Assembly: GCA_009859145.1 (NCBI GenBank)
Contig: VRVR01000023.1
Span: forward strand, 1 to 64,000
DNA length: 64,000 bases
Direction of reading: 5' to 3'
From: Andalucia godoyi
Lineage: Eukaryota > Discoba > Jakobea > Jakobida > Andaluciidae
Both the position numbers and the translations under genes were made by a program. Under the pieces are notes generated by a model that did not search any database, was not told the origin of the DNA, and worked only from the letters and a program-made list of their open reading frames with translations. Positions within the stretch are counted from its first letter, which is position 1, and every line of letters begins with the position of its first letter. This document shows, one piece after another, positions 18,783 to 27,613 of the stretch.

Positions 18783-19904
18783 CTATGAGGATCGGGAGCG
18801 CCCCTTTTTCTTCTTCTTCTCGGTGCATGTCTTCGTCTTGCTTCCAGGGCGCGTTTGATCGCTGCAGCGCTGATAGCCTTCCGCACGAAGCATTTCTTCG
18901 GCACGCTTGAGAGCAGCCGCGGTGATGTACTCTTTCTCTGCTTGGAGCGCCCTTTCGGAAATCCTCTGAAATGCAGGAGCTACGTTGCATCCAGTAACCG
19001 CAGAAACAGGAATGACCTCGGAAAATCCTTGTTCTGCAGCAAACTCGCAGCACTTTAAGCAAGCCATGTCGAGTTCATCGCTATCGGTGAGCAGATCGAT
19101 CTTGTTCAAAAGCAAAATAAAAGGGATCGGCTTTCCAGAGTGTGGGATGGAGACACGGTCCTGAATTTCATGCTTCCAGTACATTGCAGCCTCGAAGCTC
19201 GAGTCACTCAGATTCGTCGCGTCGACGACGATGAACGCTGCATGTGCGTACTTGACATACACGTTTGCTACGCACGCAACATGATCCTGACCACCAATGT
19301 CATAAACCTGGGTGCAAACGTCACCAAAACTGGGTAAACAGATGTCCACATTCGTCACATCCAGCCCAATCGTCGGCATGGAATTCAGAAAATCCTTGCT
19401 GATATTGCGCCGGACGAGAGTACTCTTTCCCACCCCGGAATTCCCCACCAGGAGGATTTTCAAAACGGTGTCGCACGGAACTCCCGTCCTGCTCACATAC
19501 TTTGGAGGCCGTTCGTAAACCGCTGCGCTTTGTTGCACAATCCACGGACATTTGCTGATGGACACCGGAGCACGCTGTCGAGTTCCTATCGGCCGTCTGC
19601 TGTTTGTAGGACGGGCTCCTCCGCCTGGTTTGACTTCTGGAGCCATGCCAGCAGCAAACTTCTGCGTCTGCTTCTGCTTCTGCCGACCGTCGTCCACAGG
19701 TGACAGAGGGATGTCCTCAAGGGCAATGTTCGGGCCACTCGGGCTTCTGGGTTCATCGAAGGATCCAGAGCTGCTGGTAAAACTTCGATTGTTGAATTTC
19801 GTTGAATATTTGCCAGTCAAGCCGAAGCCTGATCTGTGCATGCCAGCGACATTGGGGCGTACAAAAACTTCGGAGCAAGCCCCCTGGACGGTTGGCGACG
19901 CCAT
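18783..19904 (-). CDS. Ras-like small GTPase with long N-terminal extension
   Basis: A 373-residue protein. A ~145-residue Ser/Pro/Gly/Gln-rich N-terminal extension precedes a G domain: G1 GNSGVGKST (154-162), G3 DIGGQD (202-207), G4 NKID (267-270), G5 SAVT. The catalytic Gln follows GG rather than AG, an Arf-like variant in an otherwise Rab-like domain. The phrase FAAEQGFSEVIPVSA recalls Rab32-type proteins. The C-terminus is polybasic (KTCTEKKKKKGRSRSS) with no terminal prenylation cysteine. The nearest downstream paralogue is at 20636-21658. The ATG at 19904 is used. Membrane targeting and effectors are unknown. Confidence 0.82.
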   Translation of the reverse strand: MASPTVQGACSEVFVRPNVAGMHRSGFGLTGKYSTKFNNRSFTSSSGSFDEPRSPSGPNIALEDIPLSPVDDGRQKQKQTQKFAAGMAPEVKPGGGARPTNSRRPIGTRQRAPVSISKCPWIVQQSAAVYERPPKYVSRTGVPCDTVLKILLVGNSGVGKSTLVRRNISKDFLNSMPTIGLDVTNVDICLPSFGDVCTQVYDIGGQDHVACVANVYVKYAHAAFIVVDATNLSDSSFEAAMYWKHEIQDRVSIPHSGKPIPFILLLNKIDLLTDSDELDMACLKCCEFAAEQGFSEVIPVSAVTGCNVAPAFQRISERALQAEKEYITAAALKRAEEMLRAEGYQRCSDQTRPGSKTKTCTEKKKKKGRSRSS

Positions 19905-20635
19905 GAAAGAAATCGCAGACGTACCGGCCGCCGCAAGTATATAACAGTTCCGCGGTGTACGAAAGTACACGTATCTAGAGGGCAGGTCGACAAGCTGTGC
20001 GCAGAACAAAAAAAAGAAAGGGCTTGGGGACGAATGAGAAAAGAGAAGGGTGTAGAAAGGATGTTAATGTCCAAAAAAGAAGAACCCGGAATCGGATAAT
20101 GACGTGCGTGCACAAAAGAAAAATGCACCAGATGACGGAGCACTACTGATGCGAGAGAACTGTGACTTGAAATTCTTCATGCCGGCTTGTTGACGGTGTC
20201 TTGCCCTGCAAAGATTGAACGGCTTCTTTGTTTTGGAGGGGTTTCCAGAGACCACAGACGGAACCATCCGCAGCTGGGAAGTGCGGCTCGAGTGGACTTC
20301 CAAAACAACGTCGTGGGGGGGGACAGTCGGGAATTTCGCAATGCTGCATGCGGGCAACAATTTCCTTTTTCGATCGGGGAACAAAAACAGAAATCCCCCG
20401 AAAAGACTGCGACTGAATAAAAGCGTCCGAACAAACGGTCATAATCTACATGTTTTTACCAGCCATTCACTTACGAACGCATTGATCGAAATAGGCCGAT
20501 GCAGGAAAGCAATCCAGTGATCTTTGCTCTCCCCTGCTTCTGGGCCATGGATACGTGGATACGGGTACATATACAAACGTCTGAACTGCAACAACAGAGA
20601 CTGCAAATACTAGTAACATTTTCGCTGTGCAGAAT
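19905..20635. other. Intergenic, no gene recognised
   Basis: About 730 bases between the two tandem GTPase genes. Overlapping short open frames on both strands show no recognisable family. No RNA gene was identified. Confidence 0.5.
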
Positions 20636-21658
20636 TTAGGTTCCACAGATTCCTGTCCACCACCTTCGCTTGCGCTTTGGCCTCGAGTCATCAGAGTTTG
20701 CTGCTGAAAGAGAATCTGCGCCTTGGATCGTTCTCTTGGATGCGAGGTCCACTTGCACGTTGCCGTTTTCGCAGTGGAGATGCGAGGACGTGTCCACAGC
20801 AAGATGCGTCCGGAGAATGTTCGGCGAAGCTTCCTTTTCGACGCGAACCTTTCCTTGTTGGGACAGTGATCTGGATAAAATGGGAGAGGACGAGTAGGAG
20901 GAAGCGGCAGAGGAAGCGGCAGAGGAAGCGGCAGAGGAAGCGGCAGAGGAGAAAGAGGAGTCGGCTCGGGCTTCTGCAGCTGCGATTTTGATGGACTTTT
21001 CAAACAACTGAGAGACATTCAGCCCTGACTTAGCGGATACGACCACCACGTCGGAGAACCCATTGTCAGCAGCAAACTTGGAGCATATGCTGCACTGTGT
21101 ATCAGAGTTCTTGAGACGGTCGCTTTTGTTGAGCGCGAGGACGAGAGGTATTGGCTTGCACGAGACAGGCATTGATACTTTGCAAGCGATATCGTTCTTC
21201 CATCGAAGCACGGTTTCAAAATCGAGCTTTTCCGACGAGATGTCCATGACAATAATGGCACACTGTGCGCCACGGTAGTAGGAGTGGGTCATGCACATGA
21301 ATCGCTCCTGTCCGGCAACATCGTAGATCTGACCAACTACCGCCCCCAGTCCGTGAACCATGGTTCGAATGACAGAACACTCGACTCCGAGCGTGGCGAG
21401 AGTGTGGGAATTGAATTCATATCCACATCGACGACGGGCCAAACTAGTTTTGCCCACGCCGTAGCCGCCGACAAGCAACACCTTGTAGGAATGTACAACG
21501 CTGCGCAACTGTTCCGCAGCAGAACCTGGTTTCGCAGAAGACTTCCAGCTCGAAGCAGCACTTGTGGGAATCGAGTCCGGTGGCGAGCTATTGATACTAA
21601 GCACTGAGGAATCATCAGCACAGCAAACTGCGCCAATGTCCCGTGGTCGTGGGGTCAT
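20636..21658 (-). CDS. Ras/Rab-like small GTPase, paralogue of the neighbouring gene
   Basis: A 340-residue protein with a ~58-residue Ser-rich N-terminal extension. The G domain has G1 GGYGVGKTS (64-72), G3 DVAGQE (113-118), G4 NKSD (177-180) and G5 SAKS, close to Rab. FAADNGFSDVVVVSA parallels FAAEQGFSEVIPVSA in the neighbour, and the same intergene order suggests a tandem duplication. A Ser/Ala repeat (SSAASSAASSAAS) encoded by a 12-bp tandem repeat at about 20903-20949 follows the G domain. The tail ends KRKRRWWTGICGT, without a recognised CC, CXC or CAAX prenylation motif. The ATG at 21658 is used. Confidence 0.85.
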   Translation of the reverse strand: MTPRPRDIGAVCCADDSSVLSINSSPPDSIPTSAASSWKSSAKPGSAAEQLRSVVHSYKVLLVGGYGVGKTSLARRRCGYEFNSHTLATLGVECSVIRTMVHGLGAVVGQIYDVAGQERFMCMTHSYYRGAQCAIIVMDISSEKLDFETVLRWKNDIACKVSMPVSCKPIPLVLALNKSDRLKNSDTQCSICSKFAADNGFSDVVVVSAKSGLNVSQLFEKSIKIAAAEARADSSFSSAASSAASSAASSAASSYSSSPILSRSLSQQGKVRVEKEASPNILRTHLAVDTSSHLHCENGNVQVDLASKRTIQGADSLSAANSDDSRPKRKRRWWTGICGT

Positions 21659-22106
21659 CTTCAAAAGTAAATCGGGTCGGTGGTCTTCAGCGCTCTCTTT
21701 GAAAGAGAGATCCTGAGAAACTCCGGAGCCCCATCAGTGTCTTTTTGGATAGTATGTGCTGTTGCGCAGAACGAAGTCAATAACGAACTTTGAATTGTAT
21801 TTCCACGACATGTCTTTCGGAATTCCAGCGTTCTTCAAGTTCCTTCACCTGTCTGGAAGCACCAACAAGCCAAAGCACCCAACACGAAAAGGGGGAGGGG
21901 GGAAACGGCCACAAGACACGACTGCTCAGTTCTGTAGTCTTGCCGCAAAGGTCTTCTCCGACTTCTCATGTCCCCCTATTTACATGTAGGCGTTCAGACA
22001 GCTTGTTGGGTGCGCTTGCCACGTGCAAGTGTGCTGTCGTGTCTTGATATTGGACGTACTAGTCGTATCTGCGCACTATCCGGGGAAAACACGGATTAGG
22101 GAGAAG
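21659..22106. other. Bidirectional promoter region
   Basis: About 450 bases between the divergent GTPase and riboflavin transporter genes. It contains one CACGTG (near 22020). No gene is seen. Confidence 0.5.
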
Positions 22107-23587
22107 ATGAAGGTCCCGACGCTGTTTGAAGTAGGTCTCTACACCCTGTTCCTTCTCATGGGGTTCTTCCCATTTCTCCTCATCAATTCGATATTCTCTG
22201 AATTGCCGTTTCTGGTGGATACGCTGCCCGAAGGAAAGAGCATCGGCGTGTACATTGGTGCGGCGTTCCAAGTAGCCAATATCAGTTCCTTTATATACAT
22301 TTTCGTCAATGAACGAAAGCCCATCAGGTATGCTCTCACTCAACGACCTCGGCCCTCCATGAGACCCCTCCCCCCCCAATACGTGACCGCGATCTTATGG
22401 ACTGTCTTGTTTATTGTTATTTCTTATGAACTGTGTGCATTAATTTTTGTATGTATGTATGTATGTGTGTATGTATGTGTGTATGCATCAGAGACACCAT
22501 CTCGCTTCCGCTCCTTTCGTCGCTTGGAATTGCGGATGCCTTTTTGCTCAGTGCGCTGTGGAACAAAAGGGTCAACTCCACATCGTATGTCGCCCTATGC
22601 TTTTTCTCGACCTCTCCTATTACCACTTTCATCGTTGTTGTTATTTCACACGCACTGTATGGGAATTGTACTGATTGCTTGCGGTTGTGCACGGTCGACA
22701 GATTTTGGGTCTTGCTGTGTACGTTCTTGTCAGGAATCGTTGGTTGCACTGGAGTTGTTGCGCTGTTCGGCTATGTTTCAAAATTTAAAATGACGTTTTT
22801 GAGCGGCGTGTCAACGGGATTGGCTGCGTCTGGGATTGTTTCTGCGTTGCTATCGCTGTGCCAAGGAGCAGGCTCATCTGCTTCTCGCTTTTCCGTGTCC
22901 ATCTTTTTTGTCATTGTTGGAGTATTCATGATTTTCGCTTTCTTTGCGCTCATGGCGCTCATACTCGTCCCGAAGTTGAGAAGTGCTGCAAGTGACCAGC
23001 ATGCATTTGAGGAAGCCGTTTTGCTTGCGTCTGCATCGTTTGGGACAGATGACGAATCTCCTTCGTCGGCTAAGGATGGCCACTCCGCGAAAACACCCCT
23101 TCCCATGTTGTTTCGTGCGGCGATGTATCCGCTGTCCATGATCTTTCTCCAAGCACTGCAAACATACTTTGTGGCACCAGGCATCGAACCATTCTTGTCC
23201 GCGGACCTGGACGTCCTGGTGTGGACTGCTAATTGCTTTCTCGTTGGGAATGTTGTTGGACGGGCGTTTTCGTCCGTGTTTGTAACCCACAAATTACACG
23301 TCTGCAATTTGGTGCAATGTGCGCTCATGGTTTACATGATCGTTTGTGGATTGGCGCCGTCGTTGAAGCACAACGCGAAAGCTGCGTGGACCATCCCTCC
23401 GGCAATGTTTCTCTTCTCTGCAGTGGCCGGCTACACGAACACAATGGTTTATGGAATTGTCCAAAGAAGGTTTTGCGGACTCGACAGGGATCGGCTGAGC
23501 AGATGGGCAAGCGTTTCCAACCAAACAGGCGCGCTCGTGGGAACGTTTCTGGCCTTGATTATCGTCGTGTCGGGCGGATTCAAGTAG
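22107..23587 (+). CDS. SLC52-like riboflavin transporter, three exons
   Basis: Exons 22107-22327, 22492-22584 and 22702-23587 join in frame to 399 residues. Exon 1 encodes SELPFLVDTLPEGKSIGVYI and FQVANISSFIYI, matching the ELP-LPEG and QLANIG signatures of SLC52 (RFVT) riboflavin transporters. Exon 3 encodes FLSGVSTGLAASGIVSALLSLCQG, equal to the family's GLSG-ALLALGQG segment. About ten to eleven membrane helices are expected, with a soluble Ser/Asp-rich loop around residues 200-235. Both introns have GTATG donors and CAG acceptors; intron 2 is a multiple of three and open, so an unspliced frame would look coding. The likely role is riboflavin uptake at the plasma membrane. Confidence 0.82.
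22328..22491 (+). other. Intron 1 of the SLC52-like gene
   Basis: 164 bases, donor GTATGC, acceptor ATCAG. Its 3' part is a GTAT/GTGT microsatellite (~22449-22485). Splicing is inferred because exon 1 and exon 2 lie in different frames and the join restores the family sequence NERKPIRDTIS. Confidence 0.8.
22585..22701 (+). other. Intron 2 of the SLC52-like gene
   Basis: 117 bases, donor GTATGT, acceptor GACAG, possible branch site TACTGAT about 30 bases before the end. The length is divisible by three and the intron is open. Removing it deletes a hydrophilic Cys-rich insert that does not fit the transporter family. Confidence 0.72.
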
Positions 23588-23598
23588 CGGATGCAAGA

Positions 23599-25446
23599 TC
23601 ACCGTGTCTTTCGAATTTTCAGTAGATGCAAGAAGTGCTCCCAAATTATCTTGACTCTACCGGTGGCGCGCGCATGTTTCTTCGTCATCCGTCCTTGTTC
23701 TCGCAGTTGCAGATATTTTGCGGCCTGCGTGCACTTGTACAATCGAAGCACTTGCACTACGGTGTTTTCTATTTCTGCAGCCTCTGCAAGTTCGTCCTTG
23801 CAAAACGGTCCGTCGATTCGATTCAGCAATTGCAATAGGAGGATGTCTTCGCAGATAAACTTGAGCTGCGGCACATTGAACATGTCCGCTAACTCCAAGA
23901 CTTGGAAGACGTTGTCTATCGATACGCAGGCATCGTCACCAGAAGCTTCAATGCTGTACAATCGACCGCCTTGGGCTGCATCGTTGTAGACCTTCCAAAA
24001 GACGTTCGGTTGGAAGAAAGACAAGAGGCACTTGACGGAGGAACAGTGGAAAGCTGGAAAGTGCATTTGGTGATTGCCTCGAAACTCCGAGAGCGACAAG
24101 AAAGCGGTCAATTCTCTAGACTTTTTGCATTCGAGGTCGTCGATTTCAAATTCGCCATCGTCGCACGTCACCAAATGCACATGACGGTCGACCGCAGCAT
24201 CCGATGACTGGGAGCAGTTGGATGCTCGAGAGAGGTTGAGTCGGTTGAAGTACGGATGAGGGGGGACCGGTACGTACACGGAAACCTGCGTAACGAATGC
24301 AGCATGCATGCCAGAGCTCGTGCAGCTCCAGGAAATAAGGCTTCCGGGAAATGATACTTTCACAGCTTTTGGATTGGCGTTGTCGCCGGTTTTCGAGATT
24401 CCGCGAATAGTTTGCTGCTCTTGCTCGATGTCGTTGATAAAGCTCGTGTACCAAGTCCAGTCGGCCACGCCACCTCCGCACAGAGCGACGCTTTTCAGTT
24501 CTTGCAGATTCCTCCGACCAAAAGTGTGAATGGAGCCGCTCTGGAGGAACACTTGGGTCAAGTGCCGCAGCGCGACGACCTCGCGAATGTCGTCCTCGAA
24601 GTCCAGCACTGTTGGATGACTGACCCACTTCTTGAGATGAGGTGAAATGGCTTCTCCAAAGAAGTTGCCTCCGCAACAGCAGATCTGGCGGCGATTCGCA
24701 GAAATGAAGACCGAGTGATACGGTGTCATGACGACCTCTCCCATCGGCGACGGAAACTCTTTCAAAAGAATGGGTGTTGAAATGACACTTCCAGTGGTTG
24801 CTTGTTCGGCGAATGTGTGGTGCCCCAGATGGAGGTGACCGTTTTCTCCGCAGCCGTACACGCTTCCTTCTGTCGTAATGAAGACAGACACGCTGTCTGC
24901 CACGCCGATGCTCATAATCTTCACTGCTCCCAATATTGGGGACATGTCTGAAACGCAGATCGGTTTCCTCCAGCGGGTCTGCAGCACTCTGCTCGATTCC
25001 ACGCCAAACTGACTCTTCGAATTGTCTCCTGCTGCCCAGATCTTTCCATCTGCAGACAGCAGCAGAATATGTTTACGTCCTGCACAAGCGGAAACGAACG
25101 AGACGCCGCGGACAACCTCCCTACCGTTGATGTACGCTTGACCCGTACGAGACAGCGCAACGTGTGCATAGGGCAGCTTTTCAAGACCCTTCTTTTTTCC
25201 TTCGTGCTTCACATCAACACGGCTGCTTATCTGGCAGCTCGTCATGCTCACGCTCACAATTCCCTTGTCTCCGTAGCACGAAATCGAAGACGCGGATGCA
25301 GAAAGTGCAGATACGTAATGGACAATCGTACGCGACGCCACAGGGGCAATCGCGAACTCTTCGTGTGTTGGGTAAAACAGTGTTTTAGGACTCACAAGAT
25401 CGACATTCGTTCCGACACTGCGGACGACTCGGTCCTCACAACTCAT
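23599..25446 (-). CDS. RCC1-repeat and BTB domain protein
   Basis: A 615-residue protein. The N-terminal ~380 residues contain RCC1-type propeller repeats (DGKIWAAGDNSKSQFG, EGSVYGCGENGHLHLG, SGSIHTFGRRN). The C-terminal part holds a degenerate BTB domain: ECKKSRELTAFLSLSEFRGNHQMHFPAF and, near its end, VFQVLELADMFNVPQLKFICEDILL. This matches the RCBTB arrangement. Such proteins often act as regulators or Cul3 adaptors; the role here is inferred. The ATG at 25446 is used. An upstream hydrophobic open frame to 25662 starts without a convincing ATG context and covers a poly-G/C run, so it is taken as leader. It converges on the SLC52 gene, stops 12 bases apart. Confidence 0.8.
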   Translation of the reverse strand: MSCEDRVVRSVGTNVDLVSPKTLFYPTHEEFAIAPVASRTIVHYVSALSASASSISCYGDKGIVSVSMTSCQISSRVDVKHEGKKKGLEKLPYAHVALSRTGQAYINGREVVRGVSFVSACAGRKHILLLSADGKIWAAGDNSKSQFGVESSRVLQTRWRKPICVSDMSPILGAVKIMSIGVADSVSVFITTEGSVYGCGENGHLHLGHHTFAEQATTGSVISTPILLKEFPSPMGEVVMTPYHSVFISANRRQICCCGGNFFGEAISPHLKKWVSHPTVLDFEDDIREVVALRHLTQVFLQSGSIHTFGRRNLQELKSVALCGGGVADWTWYTSFINDIEQEQQTIRGISKTGDNANPKAVKVSFPGSLISWSCTSSGMHAAFVTQVSVYVPVPPHPYFNRLNLSRASNCSQSSDAAVDRHVHLVTCDDGEFEIDDLECKKSRELTAFLSLSEFRGNHQMHFPAFHCSSVKCLLSFFQPNVFWKVYNDAAQGGRLYSIEASGDDACVSIDNVFQVLELADMFNVPQLKFICEDILLLQLLNRIDGPFCKDELAEAAEIENTVVQVLRLYKCTQAAKYLQLREQGRMTKKHARATGRVKIIWEHFLHLLKIRKTR

Positions 25447-25995
25447 TTCTAAGATCCGTTGTTTCTCAAACAATCCAAAGTCAAAGGATAAAAACAGTGC
25501 GGCAACCAAAGAAAGGGGGGGGGGGGGAGGGAAAAGGACGATAGTCAATATGAAAAGATAGAAGCATGCAACATGGACGACCACACACGAAATCGGAAAA
25601 CCTTGAACGAAGAATTGCAACACGGAATGCTGCTGCTCCTCATCCACTACCGCGCAAAGCACTCCCCACTCGGCCGTGTTCTTGAAGCCACACTAAACAA
25701 TTAAAAGGAAAGGCGGTGAGAAAAAAGTGTTGCACTGGAACTGCAAGATGCAAACGTACCAGCTGTCAGCTCACCCTGCAGTCCGTCCGTCCATACGTAC
25801 ACTCTTTTTTCGCCGGTTGTAAAACACCAAATCAAAACACTACAGTCGCTTCCTCAGTAAAGTCGCCAGCTGTCGTCCGCTCTTTTCTCGCCGTTTTCTC
25901 TGTTGTCCAAGCATCCCCGTTTCGAGAGTGCGCATCATCAATCGACCGAGACTGGAGAATACGATCAGACAGAGAAAAACTTGGTTCAAAGAAGG
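25447..25995. other. Bidirectional promoter region
   Basis: About 550 bases between the divergent RCC1-BTB and TatB-like genes. It contains a C/G homopolymer run near 25517-25528. No gene is seen. Confidence 0.5.
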
Positions 25996-26781
25996 ATGTT
26001 TGATATAGCGGTGTCCGAGGTTCTGGCGACTGTTATCATTGCATCCGCAGTCTTATCGAAGCGTGACATGCCAATCATTGCGCGTTTTACAGGCCGTGCA
26101 CTCGGTCGCGCAATGCATTACGTTCGGAAAGGAAAAGATACTTTCGCAAGCGTATCCAATCAAGCAGAACTCGCACAAGTATGAAGCTTTTCTTTTCTTT
26201 TCTTTCTTTCTTTTTTCTTTTTTTTAATATGTTGTTTGTCGTTTGTTGTTTTGTTTTTGCGCCTTCTTCATTATTTTCTGCTGGTTTGTGTTTGCTGACG
26301 AGTTGCCTCCATGATGGTCATCTTCTGATTGTTGTTGTTTCTGTTTGGCGGTGGAGAGAGAGTATAGTTGCACAAGGATCTACGAAGTGCGCTTCAAGAT
26401 GTGGAGAAAATCAAGAGTGAGATAAGCGGGTCGTTGTCCATTGGTCGAGCTCCCGTGTACATCGTGCCGGAACAACCGCTTGCCTCTCATTCTTCTTTCA
26501 GCTCCCCAACTCCCACGCCCACACCCACGCCCACACCCATGCCCACACCCATGCCCACACCCACGCTCACGCCCACTCATACGCATGCTGATAGCACTCC
26601 GTCTCTGCAGTTGACGGCATTGTCATCGCGGACGCAACCACCGTCGAAACTGGACCAGGTTCCATCGTGTGCTGATATCGTCTCCGAGTCTATTTTGGAA
26701 CGGTTCGCTGCAAAGTACCACTCGGGCCACCCGGCAATCGCCTCTCCGCCGTCGGCTCATCCAAGAAAAACGTCTCTGTAG
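25996..26781 (+). CDS. Mitochondrial TatB-like twin-arginine translocase subunit, two exons
   Basis: Exons 25996-26178 and 26368-26781 join to 198 residues. Exon 1 starts MFDIAVSEVLATVIIASAVL, the short N-terminal membrane helix of TatA/TatB proteins (bacterial TatB typically opens MFDI). DMPIIARFTGRALGRAMHYV (24-43) matches the amphipathic helix segment of TatB and closely resembles plant mitochondrial TatB (DLPIIART-GR--GRA). Exon 2 continues HKDLRSALQDVEKIKSEI, as in the same plant proteins. A Pro/Thr/Met tandem run (~109-130) and a variable tail follow. TatB works with TatC to move folded proteins such as the Rieske protein across the inner mitochondrial membrane. The homology is recalled from memory of the family; the mitochondrial location is inferred, and no classic presequence is visible. 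Confidence 0.75.
26179..26367 (+). other. Intron of the TatB-like gene
   Basis: 189 bases, donor GTATGA, acceptor GTATAG, T-rich interior. It is placed at phase 0 after residue 61 and joins AELAQ to LHKDL, restoring the conserved helix. Confidence 0.72.
26505..26578. repeat. CCCACACC-type tandem repeat inside the TatB-like gene
   Basis: A 6-bp-phased repeat (CCCAC[AG]/CCCATG) encoding a Pro-Thr and Pro-Met run after the conserved Tat region. Confidence 0.8.
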
Positions 26782-26978
26782 ACGAAGAGTGAGGAACTGC
26801 TGTAAGCATGCTCTTACAGCCGTCATTTTCCACTGAATCTTGGTGACTTCGTGTCTCGGTTCTCGTTTTACCTTTCCTTTATTACATTTTTTTTAATTTA
26901 TTTTTTGGTTTGCTTATATTCTTGTTTTCTACGATTGTAGGATTGGATACGTATTGCAGTCATAGGGCAGATTCGGAA

Positions 26979-27485
26979 ATGGGAGAGCCGTCGAAGGCAG
27001 TGCTCGAGTCGAAGAAGCCTCTAAAGGCAGCAGCGAGTTCGGAAGGAGCTCCGCTTCCGACGCTGAGAGAGATTGAGCTCATGCGGAAAATGCAAGAGCT
27101 GGAAAAGACGAAAAAGCTACTGATTGCAAAGATTCAAAAGATGCAGATTGACAACACTGCATACTACAGCCGACTTTCGAAAGAGCGAGACGAGTGCAAG
27201 GCGCGGCTTGCAACCATTGAGTCCAAGAACCTCGGTCTTCACAAGGTGATTGAGATCTTTCTGCTGCAGTTCGAATCGATGGGAATCATCGGAAATGTAC
27301 ATGCAACAAATCCTCGAGTCGATGCCGTTGTTACAGAGTCCGCATGGTCGTCACCGCTCATGGCTCCCGACGACCATGCTCAGTTGGACACGGACATGGC
27401 GGCCAGTGCCGACGCTGCTGTTGCTGCTGTTGCTGCCGTGGCTGTTGCTGAGGCGAATGCAACCACCGTCGCAAAGCAGCAGTAA
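26979..27485 (+). CDS. Small coiled-coil protein, unrecognised
   Basis: A 168-residue protein. A heptad-rich helix runs from about residue 30 to 100 (REIELMRKMQELEKTKKLLIAK, LSKERDECKARLATIESKN), followed by VIEIFLLQFESMG and an Ala/Val-rich acidic tail. No family was recognised. The ATG at 26979 is chosen because the upstream frame has only a hydrophobic TTG-led extension over probable leader sequence. It lies 197 bases downstream of the TatB-like gene on the same strand and converges on the bestrophin-like gene. Confidence 0.6.
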   Translation: MGEPSKAVLESKKPLKAAASSEGAPLPTLREIELMRKMQELEKTKKLLIAKIQKMQIDNTAYYSRLSKERDECKARLATIESKNLGLHKVIEIFLLQFESMGIIGNVHATNPRVDAVVTESAWSSPLMAPDDHAQLDTDMAASADAAVAAVAAVAVAEANATTVAKQQ

Positions 27486-27613
27486 AAATGCGAGACGATG
27501 GCGCATCGTTCCGACTGCTCCGAGTCGGATAAATAAAAACGAGAAGCGAATAATCCGCGTTCCACCACCTGATCGCTTGATCGCTTTGGTCATTCTGCTT
27601 TTTGGAGTGCTCA

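Noticed and set aside
20467-21018. 183-residue minus-strand open frame overlapping the second GTPase
   Set aside because: It lies in another frame of a well-supported GTPase gene and reflects the 12-bp Ala/Ser repeat (poly-Leu/Pro in this frame). It is a shadow.
25447-25662. Hydrophobic N-terminal extension of the RCC1-BTB protein
   Set aside because: It covers a long G/C homopolymer and would add a membrane helix not expected in RCC1-BTB proteins. The ATG at 25446 is a better start.
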